In this document: positions 45,062 through 53,836 of the stretch, in pieces | Position numbering within the stretch: position 1 is the stretch's first letter | Layout of the letters: every line of letters begins with the position of its first letter | Source: Candidatus Blautia faecipullorum | Lineage (GTDB): Bacteria > Bacillota > Clostridia > Lachnospirales > Lachnospiraceae | Length of the DNA: 64,000 nucleotides | Assembly: GCA_019115125.1 (NCBI GenBank) | Contig: DXEG01000036.1 | Location: forward strand, 1 to 64,000 | Direction of reading: 5' to 3' | Translations under genes and position numbers: made by a program | The notes under the pieces: model-generated | The model's database searches: none | The model's input: only the letters and a program-made list of their open reading frames with translations | Told to the model about the DNA's origin: nothing

Positions 45062-45763
45062 ATGGAAGGACATAAGAATCTGGAAAATTTGTGGGTCCTG
45101 AAAGACTGTAAACCTTCTACACGCAGTCTCTTCCTGCAGGCGGGACAGCAGATAGAGCATCCAAAGGGGCGGCAGTTTATCCGTGCGCGGGAAAAGAATC
45201 CTTCTATTTTTTTTATCATGGAGGGAAAGGTGCAGATCTATAATCTGACAAAGTGCGGGAAAAAGAAAATTCTGTTTATTCTGGGAAAAGATAATATCGC
45301 AAATGAGAGCCTTGTGGGAGATTATAATACTATTTTCTGCGAGACCATTGAAAAGTGTATTTTTTTTGTAATAAAGAGGGTACAGCTTCTGGCGCTCATG
45401 AAGGATGATTTTGCGCTGACAAAAAACCTGTTCCAGTATCAGGAAAGAAAACTCTGGAGACTGGGACACCAGTTGAAAAACACAGTGGGGAGCATTTATC
45501 TCGAGAGAAAGCTTGCTTCCAAGCTGTGGAAACTAGCGAGAGATTTTGGTGTTTCGGAAGAAAGAGGAATACTGATCGATATGGATTTAAGTGTTACATT
45601 TTTGGCGGATCTTCTGGGAGTTCCGCGGGAGACTGCCTCACGTGCCTGCCGGAGGCTGGCGGACAGCGGTCTTATTCTGATGGAAAAAAAGAAGATATGG
45701 ATTCCTGACGCGGAGAGAATGTCCCGCTTTTATAAAACCGGAAATCCGGAGGATCCTGACTGA
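45062..45763 (+). CDS. Crp/Fnr family transcriptional regulator
   Basis: A 233-residue regulator. The N-terminal cyclic-nucleotide-like domain (about 15-130) is followed by a helix-turn-helix (about 165-225) with TFLADLLGVPRETASRACRRL. No N-terminal Cys cluster of FNR type is present, so oxygen sensing by an iron-sulfur cluster is unlikely. It lies directly upstream of asrABC in the same orientation, and a CRP-like palindrome sits before asrA, so control of sulfite reduction is likely. The start follows AAAAGGAGGG. Confidence 0.9.
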   Translation: MEGHKNLENLWVLKDCKPSTRSLFLQAGQQIEHPKGRQFIRAREKNPSIFFIMEGKVQIYNLTKCGKKKILFILGKDNIANESLVGDYNTIFCETIEKCIFFVIKRVQLLALMKDDFALTKNLFQYQERKLWRLGHQLKNTVGSIYLERKLASKLWKLARDFGVSEERGILIDMDLSVTFLADLLGVPRETASRACRRLADSGLILMEKKKIWIPDAERMSRFYKTGNPEDPD

Positions 45764-45803
45764 TACCGGAAAACTTCAGATCTTTTTTGTGAAAATGATA
45801 TTT

Positions 45804-45819
45804 CGTGACATCTGTCACG
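45804..45819 (+). promoter_or_regulatory. Crp/Fnr-type operator before asrA
   Basis: CGTGAC, four bases, GTCACG is a perfect dyad in an AT-rich promoter region 136 bases before asrA. It resembles Crp/Fnr sites and shares TGTCACGG with 44931-44938 upstream of the regulator gene itself. Confidence 0.7.
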
Positions 45820-45955
45820 GAATATTTTTTTTGCCTGTTTTAAGATAAGACTGAGAAAAAACAATAAGTTGATTCGCTGTGCTGTTTCAAATGAAATCTG
45901 CGGAGACCATATTTAAAAACATGGATTTTTAAATTCAAAGAAAAGGAGTTAAGTT

Positions 45956-46954
45956 ATGGGATATCAACTGTCAAGAAAAACAGCCGATGAAATATTCGGC
46001 AGGCTGAAGCAGGACTATGATATTTTTGCGCCGAAACTGTATCCCGGCGAGGGATGCTTTTCGGATACGGATGTGATCCGATATGGAAAAGTCGGTTCCC
46101 TGGATGAAATCGAGTGGTCAAAAAGATCTGACTATTCCTTTAAGGAAGCGCTTCTTGCCGTCAACGAAGTTCTGTTTTATTTTACTGAAAAGGAGACAAG
46201 GGTTCCTTCCTGTACAGACAAGAAGCTTCTGATTTTTCTGAGAAGCTGTGATCTTCATGCGGTGAAGCGCCTTGATGCCATTTACCTGAACAATGGACCG
46301 GAGGATTTTTATTATAAGAGACTGAGGGAAAAAGCGCGTTTTGTACTGATGGGATGCAGTGAAACCTGCGGAACAGGATTCTGTGTGAGTATGGGAACAA
46401 ACCGCACAGAGGAGTATGACCTGTATCTGAAGCCGGAAGGAGAGCTGTATCGGGCGGACTGCCGTCTGGAAGAGCTTCAGCGCTATTTTTTGACGGAAGA
46501 AGTATCTGTCTGTGAAGCGGTACCGGATTATGTAAGGGAAAACAAAGAAAAAGTGACTTTTCCTGAAAAGCTTTCCACGGAGACGTTCTCAAATCCTCTC
46601 TGGGCAGAGTACGGAAGCCGCTGCATCGGCTGCGGCCGCTGCAATTCCGTCTGTCCGACCTGCACCTGCTTTACCATGCAGGATATTACTTACCGTGATA
46701 ATGAAAATGCAGGAGAAAGAAGAAGAGTCTGGGCGTCCTGCCAGGTGGACGGATATACCGATATTGCGGGAGGAAACAGCTTCCGCAAAACGCAGGGTGA
46801 AAAAATGCGTTTTAAAGTCATGCATAAGATCTATGATTTTGAAAAGCGTTTTGGATATCCCATGTGTGTGGGCTGCGGCCGGTGCGATGAAGTATGTCCC
46901 GAGTACATATCTTATGTGAATATAATTAACAGACTGGCAAAGGAGGAAGGCTGA
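45956..46954 (+). CDS. asrA: Anaerobic sulfite reductase subunit A
   Basis: A 332-residue iron-sulfur electron-transfer subunit. Two 4Fe-4S ferredoxin motifs lie in the C-terminal third: CIGCGRCNSVCPTC and CVGCGRCDEVCP. The N-terminal part has LRSCDLHAVKRLDAIYL and GCSETCGTGFC. It passes electrons to the siroheme subunit for reduction of sulfite to sulfide. The start follows AAAGGAG. It is the first gene of asrABC. Confidence 0.95.
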   Translation: MGYQLSRKTADEIFGRLKQDYDIFAPKLYPGEGCFSDTDVIRYGKVGSLDEIEWSKRSDYSFKEALLAVNEVLFYFTEKETRVPSCTDKKLLIFLRSCDLHAVKRLDAIYLNNGPEDFYYKRLREKARFVLMGCSETCGTGFCVSMGTNRTEEYDLYLKPEGELYRADCRLEELQRYFLTEEVSVCEAVPDYVRENKEKVTFPEKLSTETFSNPLWAEYGSRCIGCGRCNSVCPTCTCFTMQDITYRDNENAGERRRVWASCQVDGYTDIAGGNSFRKTQGEKMRFKVMHKIYDFEKRFGYPMCVGCGRCDEVCPEYISYVNIINRLAKEEG

Positions 46955-47746
46955 ATGAAGAACGAATATATTCCGTTTCCGGCCCAGGTAAAGGAAATTA
47001 TCCGGCATACGGATATTGAATACACCTTTCGCATGAGCTATGAGGGAGAGGTAAAGCCAGGGCAGTTTTTTGAGGTTTCCATACCCAAATACGGAGAGGC
47101 GCCTATCTCTGTCAGCGGAATCGGAAAAGACTATGTGGACTTGACCATCCGTAAAGTGGGCAGAGTTACAAACAGAATTTTTGAACATTATGAAGGAAAT
47201 TCCCTGCTTATGCGCGGACCGTACGGAAACGGCTTCGACATTGAAAACTTCAGGGGAAAAGAAGTGGTGGTAGTGGCAGGCGGAACCGGTCTTTCTCCGG
47301 TAAAGGGCATTGTGGACTATTTCAGCGCAAATCCGCAGGATGCGGAAAAGGTCACTTTGATTGCGGGATTTAAGTCTCCTGAGGATATTCTCTTTAAGGA
47401 AGACTTCAAAGAGTGGGAAAAAAATCTGCAGGTGTTTAAAACCGTGGACACCGCTCCGGAGGGCTATGAAGGACTGACTGGTATGGTGACAAAGTATATA
47501 CCGGATCTTCAGATCGACGACATAGAAAACACCGTGTTTATCACAGTGGGTCCTCCGGTAATGATTCGTTTCACCATTATGGAAATCCTGAAGCTTGGTG
47601 CGGCAGAGAGCAGCATCTGGATCTCTCACGAGAGAAAAATGTGCTGCGGTCTCGGAAAATGCGGCCACTGCAAAATGAACGCTGCCTATGTATGTCTTGA
47701 CGGGCCGGTATTTAATTATGCCGAGAGCAAGGATCTGATTGATTAA
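46955..47746 (+). CDS. asrB: Anaerobic sulfite reductase subunit B
   Basis: A 263-residue flavoprotein of the ferredoxin-NADP reductase type. The FAD-binding region has RGPYGNGFDI, the NAD-binding region VAGGTGLSPVKG, and the C-terminal 2Fe-2S motif CCGLGKCGHC. It oxidises NADH and feeds AsrA. The start codon directly follows the asrA stop, and AGGAGG lies at the end of asrA. Confidence 0.95.
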   Translation: MKNEYIPFPAQVKEIIRHTDIEYTFRMSYEGEVKPGQFFEVSIPKYGEAPISVSGIGKDYVDLTIRKVGRVTNRIFEHYEGNSLLMRGPYGNGFDIENFRGKEVVVVAGGTGLSPVKGIVDYFSANPQDAEKVTLIAGFKSPEDILFKEDFKEWEKNLQVFKTVDTAPEGYEGLTGMVTKYIPDLQIDDIENTVFITVGPPVMIRFTIMEILKLGAAESSIWISHERKMCCGLGKCGHCKMNAAYVCLDGPVFNYAESKDLID

Positions 47747-47762
47747 ACGGGAGGTATGGGAA

Positions 47763-48737
47763 ATGGGTCTGGATATCAACACAAAAAAGGCTAAAAAAAA
47801 CGCTTACAGAATCGGTAAGGTAAGAGGTGAGGGGGCTTCCAGGATCCGTGTTCCGGGAGGCTATCTGAAAGCGGAGATTCTGGGGATGGTGCAGGAGATC
47901 GCGGAAAAATATGGAAATGGAATTGTCCACCTGACGACCCGCCAGGGATTTGAGATCGAAGGGATCCGTCTGGAGGATATGGATGCCATCAATGAAATGC
48001 TTCAGCCGATCATCGAGATTTTGGAAATTAACCAACAGGATCCGGGAACAGGGTATCCTGCCTCCGGGACAAGAAATATCTGCGCCTGCATCGGAAACAA
48101 TGTCTGTCCCTTTGCCAATTACAATACATCCAAATTTGCAAAGCGGATTGAAAAAGAAATTTTTCCCAATGACCTTCATTTTAAGGTGGCTCTTACGGGC
48201 TGCTCAAATGACTGCGCGAAGGTAAGACTTCACGATTTCGGGATTATCGGTATGACGATGCCCCAGTACGATCCTTCCCGCTGTGTAAGCTGTCAGGCAT
48301 GTGTCAAAGGCTGCAGGAGCCTTTCTGTCAACGCTCTGCGCATGGAAAACTATAAGATCATCCGCGACGAGGAGAAATGCATCGGCTGCGGTGTGTGTAT
48401 TACCAAATGTCCTACAAGAGCATGGACAAGAAGTCCGAAGAAATATTACAAGCTGACTCTCATGGGAAGAACCGGAAAGAAAAATCCGAGACTGGGAGAG
48501 GACTTTCTGATATGGACGGATGAGGATACCATTGTAAAAATTATCCTTAATACATACCGGTTCGTGAAAGAATATATCAGCCCCGATGCGCCAGGGGGAA
48601 AAGAACACATTGGTTATATTATCGACCGCGTAGGTTTCGAGGAGTACAAGAAATGGGCGCTGGACGGAGTAACGCTTCTTCCGGAAACGAAAATGAGAGA
48701 GTGTGTTTACTGGAGCGGTATTCATTTTGACCGATGA
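47763..48737 (+). CDS. asrC: Anaerobic sulfite reductase subunit C (siroheme)
   Basis: A 324-residue sulfite reductase catalytic subunit. The siroheme/4Fe-4S region contains CACIGNNVCPFANYNTSKFA and LTGCSNDCAK. Two ferredoxin clusters follow, CVSCQACVKGC and CIGCGVCITKCP. The ATG at 47763 is chosen because GGGAGG lies eight bases before it; the frame is open to 47739 inside asrB. Full length for AsrC. Confidence 0.95.
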   Translation: MGLDINTKKAKKNAYRIGKVRGEGASRIRVPGGYLKAEILGMVQEIAEKYGNGIVHLTTRQGFEIEGIRLEDMDAINEMLQPIIEILEINQQDPGTGYPASGTRNICACIGNNVCPFANYNTSKFAKRIEKEIFPNDLHFKVALTGCSNDCAKVRLHDFGIIGMTMPQYDPSRCVSCQACVKGCRSLSVNALRMENYKIIRDEEKCIGCGVCITKCPTRAWTRSPKKYYKLTLMGRTGKKNPRLGEDFLIWTDEDTIVKIILNTYRFVKEYISPDAPGGKEHIGYIIDRVGFEEYKKWALDGVTLLPETKMRECVYWSGIHFDR

Positions 48738-48888
48738 TTCTGTGTCGCAGTGCGGTTTTACGGATGGCGAGGGTCTGGATTCTTTGGTCATTTTTTGTAC
48801 TGGCCCGTGCATTTTCAGCAAGTGAAAATGCCGGGAGTGAACAGTAATCTGAAATGCTTCAAAATATGTAAAATGGCGGCCGTAGGAT

Positions 48889-48917
48889 TTGGCTTTTTTA
48901 ATTGCCGGTGTTATAAT
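48889..48917 (+). promoter_or_regulatory. Promoter of the CDCPAC protein gene
   Basis: TTGGCT (48889-48894), 17 bases, TATAAT (48912-48917), 29 bases before the start at 48947. Confidence 0.7.
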
Positions 48918-48946
48918 AGAGAAAAATCTCAAAAGGAGGCTTGGCA

Positions 48947-49309
48947 ATGAAGAATGAAGTACGGGAGTATGTAGCTGAGAAGTCAAAGGAGCTTATGGCG
49001 GCCTTTTCCTGCAGCCAGGAGGCAAAGGACGCGGCACAGAAATGGCTGGACGCCGCGGGAACAGAAAAGGAAGCCGAGGAGACGAAAGCGTATATCGCGG
49101 AGCTGGAGGCGGACATTGTTACAGTGGACGGCCTGATCAGCTTTGCGGAATCTGAAATGGGAGCAAAGGTGTTCGGCGGAGAAGAGAAAGCGAAGGGCGT
49201 CGCCGCTCATGGAAGAGAGCTGAAGGCCGCCGGGGCGAAATACTGCGACTGCCCGGCATGCGCGGCTGTGGAAGCCATTCTTGCCAAAAAGGACGAAATG
49301 CTTGGCTAG
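48947..49309 (+). CDS. Small helical protein with CDCPAC motif, unknown function
   Basis: A 120-residue acidic, mainly helical protein. A short Cys motif, YCDCPACAAVEAIL, near the C terminus could bind a metal. Similar short proteins occur in Lachnospiraceae under uninformative names; the function is not established. The ATG at 48947 follows GGAGG by seven bases. A LOG-family gene follows 33 bases later, so the two may form an operon. Confidence 0.75.
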   Translation: MKNEVREYVAEKSKELMAAFSCSQEAKDAAQKWLDAAGTEKEAEETKAYIAELEADIVTVDGLISFAESEMGAKVFGGEEKAKGVAAHGRELKAAGAKYCDCPACAAVEAILAKKDEMLG

Positions 49310-49342
49310 GCTCCGGAGGGCGGCCCGGGAGGAGAAAAGCTC

Positions 49343-49894
49343 ATGAATATCTGCATTTACGGAGCCTCCAGCGCGAAGCTGGATCCGGTTTATTATGAAA
49401 AAACAGAGACCCTTGGAAAAATGATGGGCGCCCGCGGCCACGGCCTGGTGTTCGGAGGCGGGAAGGAAGGCCTTATGGGCGCTGCCGCCAGAGGCGCCGC
49501 GTCGGAACATGGATATATTCTGGGGATCGCTCCCACCTTTTTTGACCGCCCCGGGGTGCTGTATGAGAATTGCTCGGAATTTATTTTTACGGAAACCATG
49601 CGGGAGAGAACGCAGCTTCTGGAGGAAAGATCAGAGGCGACCATCGTGGTTCCGGGAGGGATCGGCACGTACGAGGAATTTTTCGAGATACTGACCCTGA
49701 AAAGTCTCAGGCGGCTGGACCGTCCCATCGTACTGTACAATATCAGAGGATATTATGATATTGTGCGGGAGCTTCTGCGGCATACGGCGGAGGAAGAGTT
49801 TATGGACAGAGAGAATCTGAAGCTATGCGAGTTTATGGACGATCCCGGGGAAATCCTGGACTACATAGAACACTGGCGGGGAGAAAATATCTAA
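49343..49894 (+). CDS. LOG family protein (TIGR00730 Rossmann fold)
   Basis: A 183-residue protein with GLVFGGGKEGLMGAAARGA and the signature PGGIGTYEEFFE plus an upstream Arg in MRERTQLLEE. LOG enzymes release the base from nucleoside 5'-monophosphates by phosphoribohydrolase action. Older annotations call them lysine decarboxylases, which is not supported by the motifs. The start follows GGGAGGAG. A small gene follows 34 bases later. Confidence 0.9.
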   Translation: MNICIYGASSAKLDPVYYEKTETLGKMMGARGHGLVFGGGKEGLMGAAARGAASEHGYILGIAPTFFDRPGVLYENCSEFIFTETMRERTQLLEERSEATIVVPGGIGTYEEFFEILTLKSLRRLDRPIVLYNIRGYYDIVRELLRHTAEEEFMDRENLKLCEFMDDPGEILDYIEHWRGENI

Positions 49895-49928
49895 AAGGCA
49901 GATATAAGCCGGAAAGGAGGCGGCGGGG

Positions 49929-50150
49929 ATGCTGTTTGGGAAAAAGAAACGGACGGTAACGCCATATGACCGGGAGCGCCTGGCGCCGGTGATCCGCTCC
50001 AGTATCTGCAGCGGAGAGCAGGTGGCCGGCTTTCGCGACCGTAAAACAGGAAAATTTACGGAGACAGCGCTGCTGCGGGGACAGAAGGATCTGGAAGAAT
50101 TTCTGGAAACCTACGCAATAGATCCGGCAGATGTCAAAAAAGAATATTGA
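49929..50150 (+). CDS. Small conserved protein of unknown function, 73 aa
   Basis: A 73-residue protein beginning MLFGKKKRTVTPYDRERL, with ETALLRGQKDLEEFLETY near the middle. The ribosome site AAAGGAGG lies nine to ten bases upstream. A terminator follows the stop. It is probably the last gene of the 48947-50150 unit. No domain is recognised. Confidence 0.7.
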   Translation: MLFGKKKRTVTPYDRERLAPVIRSSICSGEQVAGFRDRKTGKFTETALLRGQKDLEEFLETYAIDPADVKKEY

Positions 50151-50156
50151 TCTAAG

Positions 50157-50202
50157 AAAAGGAATCCCAAAAGTCACGGAAGTGCTCAGGGGTTCCTTTT
50201 TT
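50157..50202 (+). terminator. Terminator of the small-protein/LOG unit
   Basis: AAAAGGAATCCC and GGGGTTCCTTTTTT arms form a stem with a 20-base loop and a T-run, seven bases after the preceding stop. Confidence 0.85.
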
Positions 50203-50500
50203 GATGAGGTTATATAAATGATATTTGTATAGAGTTATTTGAGAATTTAAAAATAATTTATATAAAAATTTATATAAACGTTTATGAAAGAGGAAATAGA
50301 AAAGCGTACATAATGCAGGGAGAGAAGGAGAAAATATGTGCAAATTGAATAATTTTAAATAAATATAATTGTATATATGGACGAAATGAACGTAAAAATA
50401 CCAAAAAACTATTGAAATAAATATATAAATATTTATAATAAAAATCACAAACGCGGCAGGACGACCGCACAAAAAACCTACATATAAAGGAGGACAAAAA
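50203..50500 (+). promoter_or_regulatory. AT-rich control region of the sugar operon
   Basis: Nearly 300 AT-rich bases without a gene. A perfect LacI-type palindrome ATAAACGTTTAT lies at 50274-50285. A promoter TTGAAA (50412-50417), 16 bases, TATAAT (50434-50439) precedes the binding-protein gene. The palindrome is upstream of the promoter, so looping or activation rather than simple blockage may apply. It could also serve catabolite control, since CcpA sites share its ACGT core. Confidence 0.65.
50274..50285. promoter_or_regulatory. LacI/CcpA-type palindromic operator
   Basis: ATAAACGTTTAT is a 12-bp perfect palindrome with central CG, as bound by LacI-family proteins. The operon's last gene encodes such a regulator. 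Confidence 0.6.
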
Positions 50501-51589
50501 ATGAAAGTGAAGAAAATGTTGGCATGTGCAGTGACAGCAGCAATGGCAGTCTCCGCATTGAGCGCGCCGGTTATGGCGGAAGAAGCAGAGCTGCTCCCGG
50601 GCGGAGGAAGCAACATCATCTACTGCATCACTCCTTCCCCCTCCAATCCCTACTTCAAGACAGTTCAGGACATTGCGACCGCAAAAGGAGAGGAGCTTGG
50701 CTACGAAGTAAAATGCCAGTCTCATGACGACGACGCGGCAAAACAGCTTGAGATGTTTGAAGCAGCCATCGCGGACGGCGCGGCAGCCATCATCTGTGAC
50801 AACGCAGGCGCAGACGCTTCTATCGAGGCAGTGCAGAAAGCTTATGACGCCGGAATCCCCACTTTCCTGGTAGACCGTGAGATCAATGAGTCCGGTCTTG
50901 CAGTCGCGCAGCTCGTAGCGGACAACGCGCAGGGCGCGGCAGCTATCGCAGAAGCATGGGTAGAGGCTATGAACTATGAAGGACAGTACGCGGAGCTTCT
51001 GGGACTGGAATCCGACACAAACTGCCAGGTTCGTTCCGACAACTTCCACTCTGTGATCGACGAGTATCCGGATCTTGAGATGGTAGCTCAGCAGTCCGCG
51101 AACTGGGATCAGACCGAGGCATATGAAAAGACCGAGGCCATTCTTCAGTCCAATCCGGAGATCACCGGAATCATCTGCGGAAACGACACCATGGCATGCG
51201 GCGCCGTTCAGGCATGTATCGACGCAGACCGCGAGGATATCAAGATCATCGGCGTTGACGGCTCCGACGAAGCAAACGCATACATCAAATCCGGCAACAT
51301 GGTAGGTACCGCTCTTCAGCAGATCGCTCTGATCACTGAGATGGCAGTAGAGCAGGCGGACGCATATCTGAACGGAACAGCTCCGGAGCAGGAAAAACAG
51401 CTTATCCCCTGTGTAGCTGTTACCGCTGACAACACAGACAACCTTTCCGGTTTCGTATACACAGAAGAAGGCGCGGCAGATGACACAGCAGCCGAAGAAG
51501 AAGTAACCGACGAGGCAGCAGCCGAAGAAGAGGCGGCAGACGACGCAGCGGCAGAAGAAACAGAAACCGAGGAGACAGAGGCAGAATAA
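50501..51589 (+). CDS. Sugar or polyol ABC transporter substrate-binding protein (RbsB type)
   Basis: A 362-residue exported protein with signal peptide ending near APVMAEE and no lipobox. The mature part has YCITPSPSNPYFKTVQD and SHDDDAAKQLEMFEAAIADG, close to binding proteins of erythritol, ribitol and related substrates in the RbsB fold. ICDNAGADASI and LVDREI line the ligand cleft. From about residue 320 it ends in an acidic Ala/Glu/Asp/Thr tail similar to that of ModA at 13490. It is the first gene of the operon. The start follows AAAGGAGG. Confidence 0.92.
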   Translation: MKVKKMLACAVTAAMAVSALSAPVMAEEAELLPGGGSNIIYCITPSPSNPYFKTVQDIATAKGEELGYEVKCQSHDDDAAKQLEMFEAAIADGAAAIICDNAGADASIEAVQKAYDAGIPTFLVDREINESGLAVAQLVADNAQGAAAIAEAWVEAMNYEGQYAELLGLESDTNCQVRSDNFHSVIDEYPDLEMVAQQSANWDQTEAYEKTEAILQSNPEITGIICGNDTMACGAVQACIDADREDIKIIGVDGSDEANAYIKSGNMVGTALQQIALITEMAVEQADAYLNGTAPEQEKQLIPCVAVTADNTDNLSGFVYTEEGAADDTAAEEEVTDEAAAEEEAADDAAAEETETEETEAE

Positions 51590-51673
51590 TCATTGCGAAA
51601 TGTTTCAGAACATATCTCAAAAGGCGGTGCAGTGCGCCGCCTTTTATCTTAAAACTGCAAGGAGAAGATAGAT

Positions 51674-52261
51674 ATGAAAAAAAGAGTATTCTTTATGGCG
51701 ATGGCAGCGGTCATGGCAGTGTCCGTTACCGGCTGCGGCATTGTGAAAGTCGTTCCCATCGGGGAAGAAGCGGCATATTCCGGAGAGGAAGTATTTGATT
51801 CCGCGGCGGAGTCCAGCAGCGACTGGGAACAGGTGGCTGCGGAGATCACCGATGGAGCCGCGGACCTGGCAGAGGTGCTGGACGGAGACGGTGTAGGAAC
51901 GGCGGCGGCAGTTTCCGGTACGGCAAAGATCGTGGAATTTAATACCGATACCCCGAAATATTATCTGCTGATCGAGCCGGAGGGCTACACCGGCGACGCG
52001 GAGATCCGCATCCAGGCCGGCGGCGTTTACTCCGGCACCGCGCTCCGAGACGTACAGACGGTGAAAAACTTCGAGTCCTTTACCAATCAGACAGAATGGT
52101 CTCAGTACGGAAAAGCGCTGAACTCCGAGGTAGACACGCAGGTGGTGGCGCCTCTTGCGCTAGATGACAGCGTGGCGGGAAAGACGGTGACCTTTGCTGG
52201 TGCGGCTACAGAGAGCGCAGACACTGTAACCATCACTCCGGTTTCCTTAACGATTGAATAA
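51674..52261 (+). CDS. DUF2291-like lipoprotein of the ABC transporter
   Basis: A 195-residue lipoprotein with lipobox VSVTGCGIVKVVP. The rest is beta-rich, with DTPKYYLLIEPEGY and IRIQAGGVYSGTALRD. DUF2291 proteins are found beside RbsABC-like operons, including, from memory, rhizobial polyol transporters. It may help hold the non-lipidated binding protein at the membrane. Function is inferred from context. Confidence 0.75.
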   Translation: MKKRVFFMAMAAVMAVSVTGCGIVKVVPIGEEAAYSGEEVFDSAAESSSDWEQVAAEITDGAADLAEVLDGDGVGTAAAVSGTAKIVEFNTDTPKYYLLIEPEGYTGDAEIRIQAGGVYSGTALRDVQTVKNFESFTNQTEWSQYGKALNSEVDTQVVAPLALDDSVAGKTVTFAGAATESADTVTITPVSLTIE

Positions 52262-52275
52262 AAAGGAGGAGCATT

Positions 52276-53814
52276 ATGTTTGACGATCCCAATGTTGTTC
52301 TCCATTGTGAAAAAATAGATAAGATTTATCCAGGCACCAAAGCGCTGGACGGTGTTTCCTTCGACCTTCTCAAAGGCCAGGTAAACGTTCTGATCGGCGA
52401 GAACGGCGCAGGAAAATCCACACTGATGAAAATGATCGCCGGAATCGAACAGCCCTCCGCAGGAAAAATGTACATGGACGGACAGGAAGTGTATTTTAAG
52501 GACACCAACGCTGCCCGGGCAAAGGGCATCGGCATTATCCATCAGGAGCTTAGTCTTTTTTCCAATATGACAGTTTATCAGAACATCTTTATCGGTCATG
52601 AGGAAAAGAAAGGATTGTTCCTCAATGACAAAGAGCATATCAAAGGCGCGGAAAAGATCCTGAAGCGGCTGGAGCACGAGATCCCGCCGGACACCATGGT
52701 GGGAGACCTCCGTGTGGGGCAGCAGCAGATGGTGGAGATCGCGCGCAACCTGATCCAGGACGATCTGAGAGTCCTTATCATGGACGAGCCCACTTCCTCC
52801 CTTTCCGCCGCGGAAGTAAAGGTTCTTTTCAAAATTATGAAAGAGCTTCTGGAACAGGGGATTTCCATTGTTTACATATCTCACCGTCTGGAAGAGATCA
52901 TGGAGATCGGAGATCACGTGACCATTCTCCGGGATGGAAAATATGTGGCGGACGCGGCGGTCAAGGACATCGAGCTGAGCTGGATTGTAGAAAACATGGT
53001 GGGAAAGAACACAGAGTACCATCGTTTTGAGCGCGGCATCGATCTGGACCATGCGGAAAAGATCTTGGAGATCAAAAATCTGAACCTTCCCAAGACAGGC
53101 GGCGGCTGGCTTTTGGAGGACGTGAACATGTACCTGAAAAAAGGAGAGGTTCTTGGAATTTACGGCCTTCTGGGCGCGGGGCGGAGCGAACTGTTTGAAT
53201 GTCTTATGGGACTTCGGCCGGAGCATACCGGGGAGATCATTTACGAGGGCAAGCCGCTCAAGGTAGCCAGTATCTCCGCGCAGATCAAGAACGGCTTCGC
53301 GCTGGTGCCAGAGGATCGGCAGCGTCAAGGACTGATCCAGACGCTGGATATCTGCAAGAACACCTCTATTTCTTCTTTAAAGGATTATGTAAGAGGCATT
53401 TTCCTGAACAATAAGGCGGAGGAAGCGGCGGTAGATGAGCAGATCAAGGATATCCATATCAAGGTGGCGGACAAAAAGCTTCCGATCCTGTCGCTCTCAG
53501 GAGGAAACCAGCAGAAGGTTGTTATCGGCAAGGGGCTTCTGACAAAGCCGAAGGTTCTGCTTCTGGACGAACCTTCCCGCGGTATTGACATCGGGGCGAA
53601 GACAGAAGTATTTGAAATTATTCATGACCTTTCTGAACGTGGACTTTCTATTATCGTGATCTCTTCCGAGCTGAAAGAGATCATGGCGATCGCTGACAGA
53701 ATTTATGTACTGTCCAACGGAAAATGCACCGGTGAGCTTGCCGGAGATGAAATCAACGAGGACACTCTTGTCCGTACATCCTATGCCGGACTTGGCACAG
53801 GCAAGAGTGCGTAA
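52276..53814 (+). CDS. Sugar or polyol ABC transporter ATP-binding protein (RbsA/MglA type)
   Basis: A 512-residue double ABC ATPase. The first Walker A is GENGAGKST and the second the usual degenerate GLLGAGRSE. Signatures are LRVGQQQMVEIARN and LSGGNQQKVVIGKGL. The fused layout is typical of ribose/galactose importers. The start follows AAAGGAGGAGC. The permease gene follows 22 bases later. Confidence 0.95.
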   Translation: MFDDPNVVLHCEKIDKIYPGTKALDGVSFDLLKGQVNVLIGENGAGKSTLMKMIAGIEQPSAGKMYMDGQEVYFKDTNAARAKGIGIIHQELSLFSNMTVYQNIFIGHEEKKGLFLNDKEHIKGAEKILKRLEHEIPPDTMVGDLRVGQQQMVEIARNLIQDDLRVLIMDEPTSSLSAAEVKVLFKIMKELLEQGISIVYISHRLEEIMEIGDHVTILRDGKYVADAAVKDIELSWIVENMVGKNTEYHRFERGIDLDHAEKILEIKNLNLPKTGGGWLLEDVNMYLKKGEVLGIYGLLGAGRSELFECLMGLRPEHTGEIIYEGKPLKVASISAQIKNGFALVPEDRQRQGLIQTLDICKNTSISSLKDYVRGIFLNNKAEEAAVDEQIKDIHIKVADKKLPILSLSGGNQQKVVIGKGLLTKPKVLLLDEPSRGIDIGAKTEVFEIIHDLSERGLSIIVISSELKEIMAIADRIYVLSNGKCTGELAGDEINEDTLVRTSYAGLGTGKSA

Positions 53815-53836
53815 GGCGGGAAGGAGAAAGTAAGCA

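Noticed and set aside
49343-49894. Lysine decarboxylase
   Set aside because: The PGGIGTYEE motif defines the LOG family; pyridoxal-phosphate motifs are absent.
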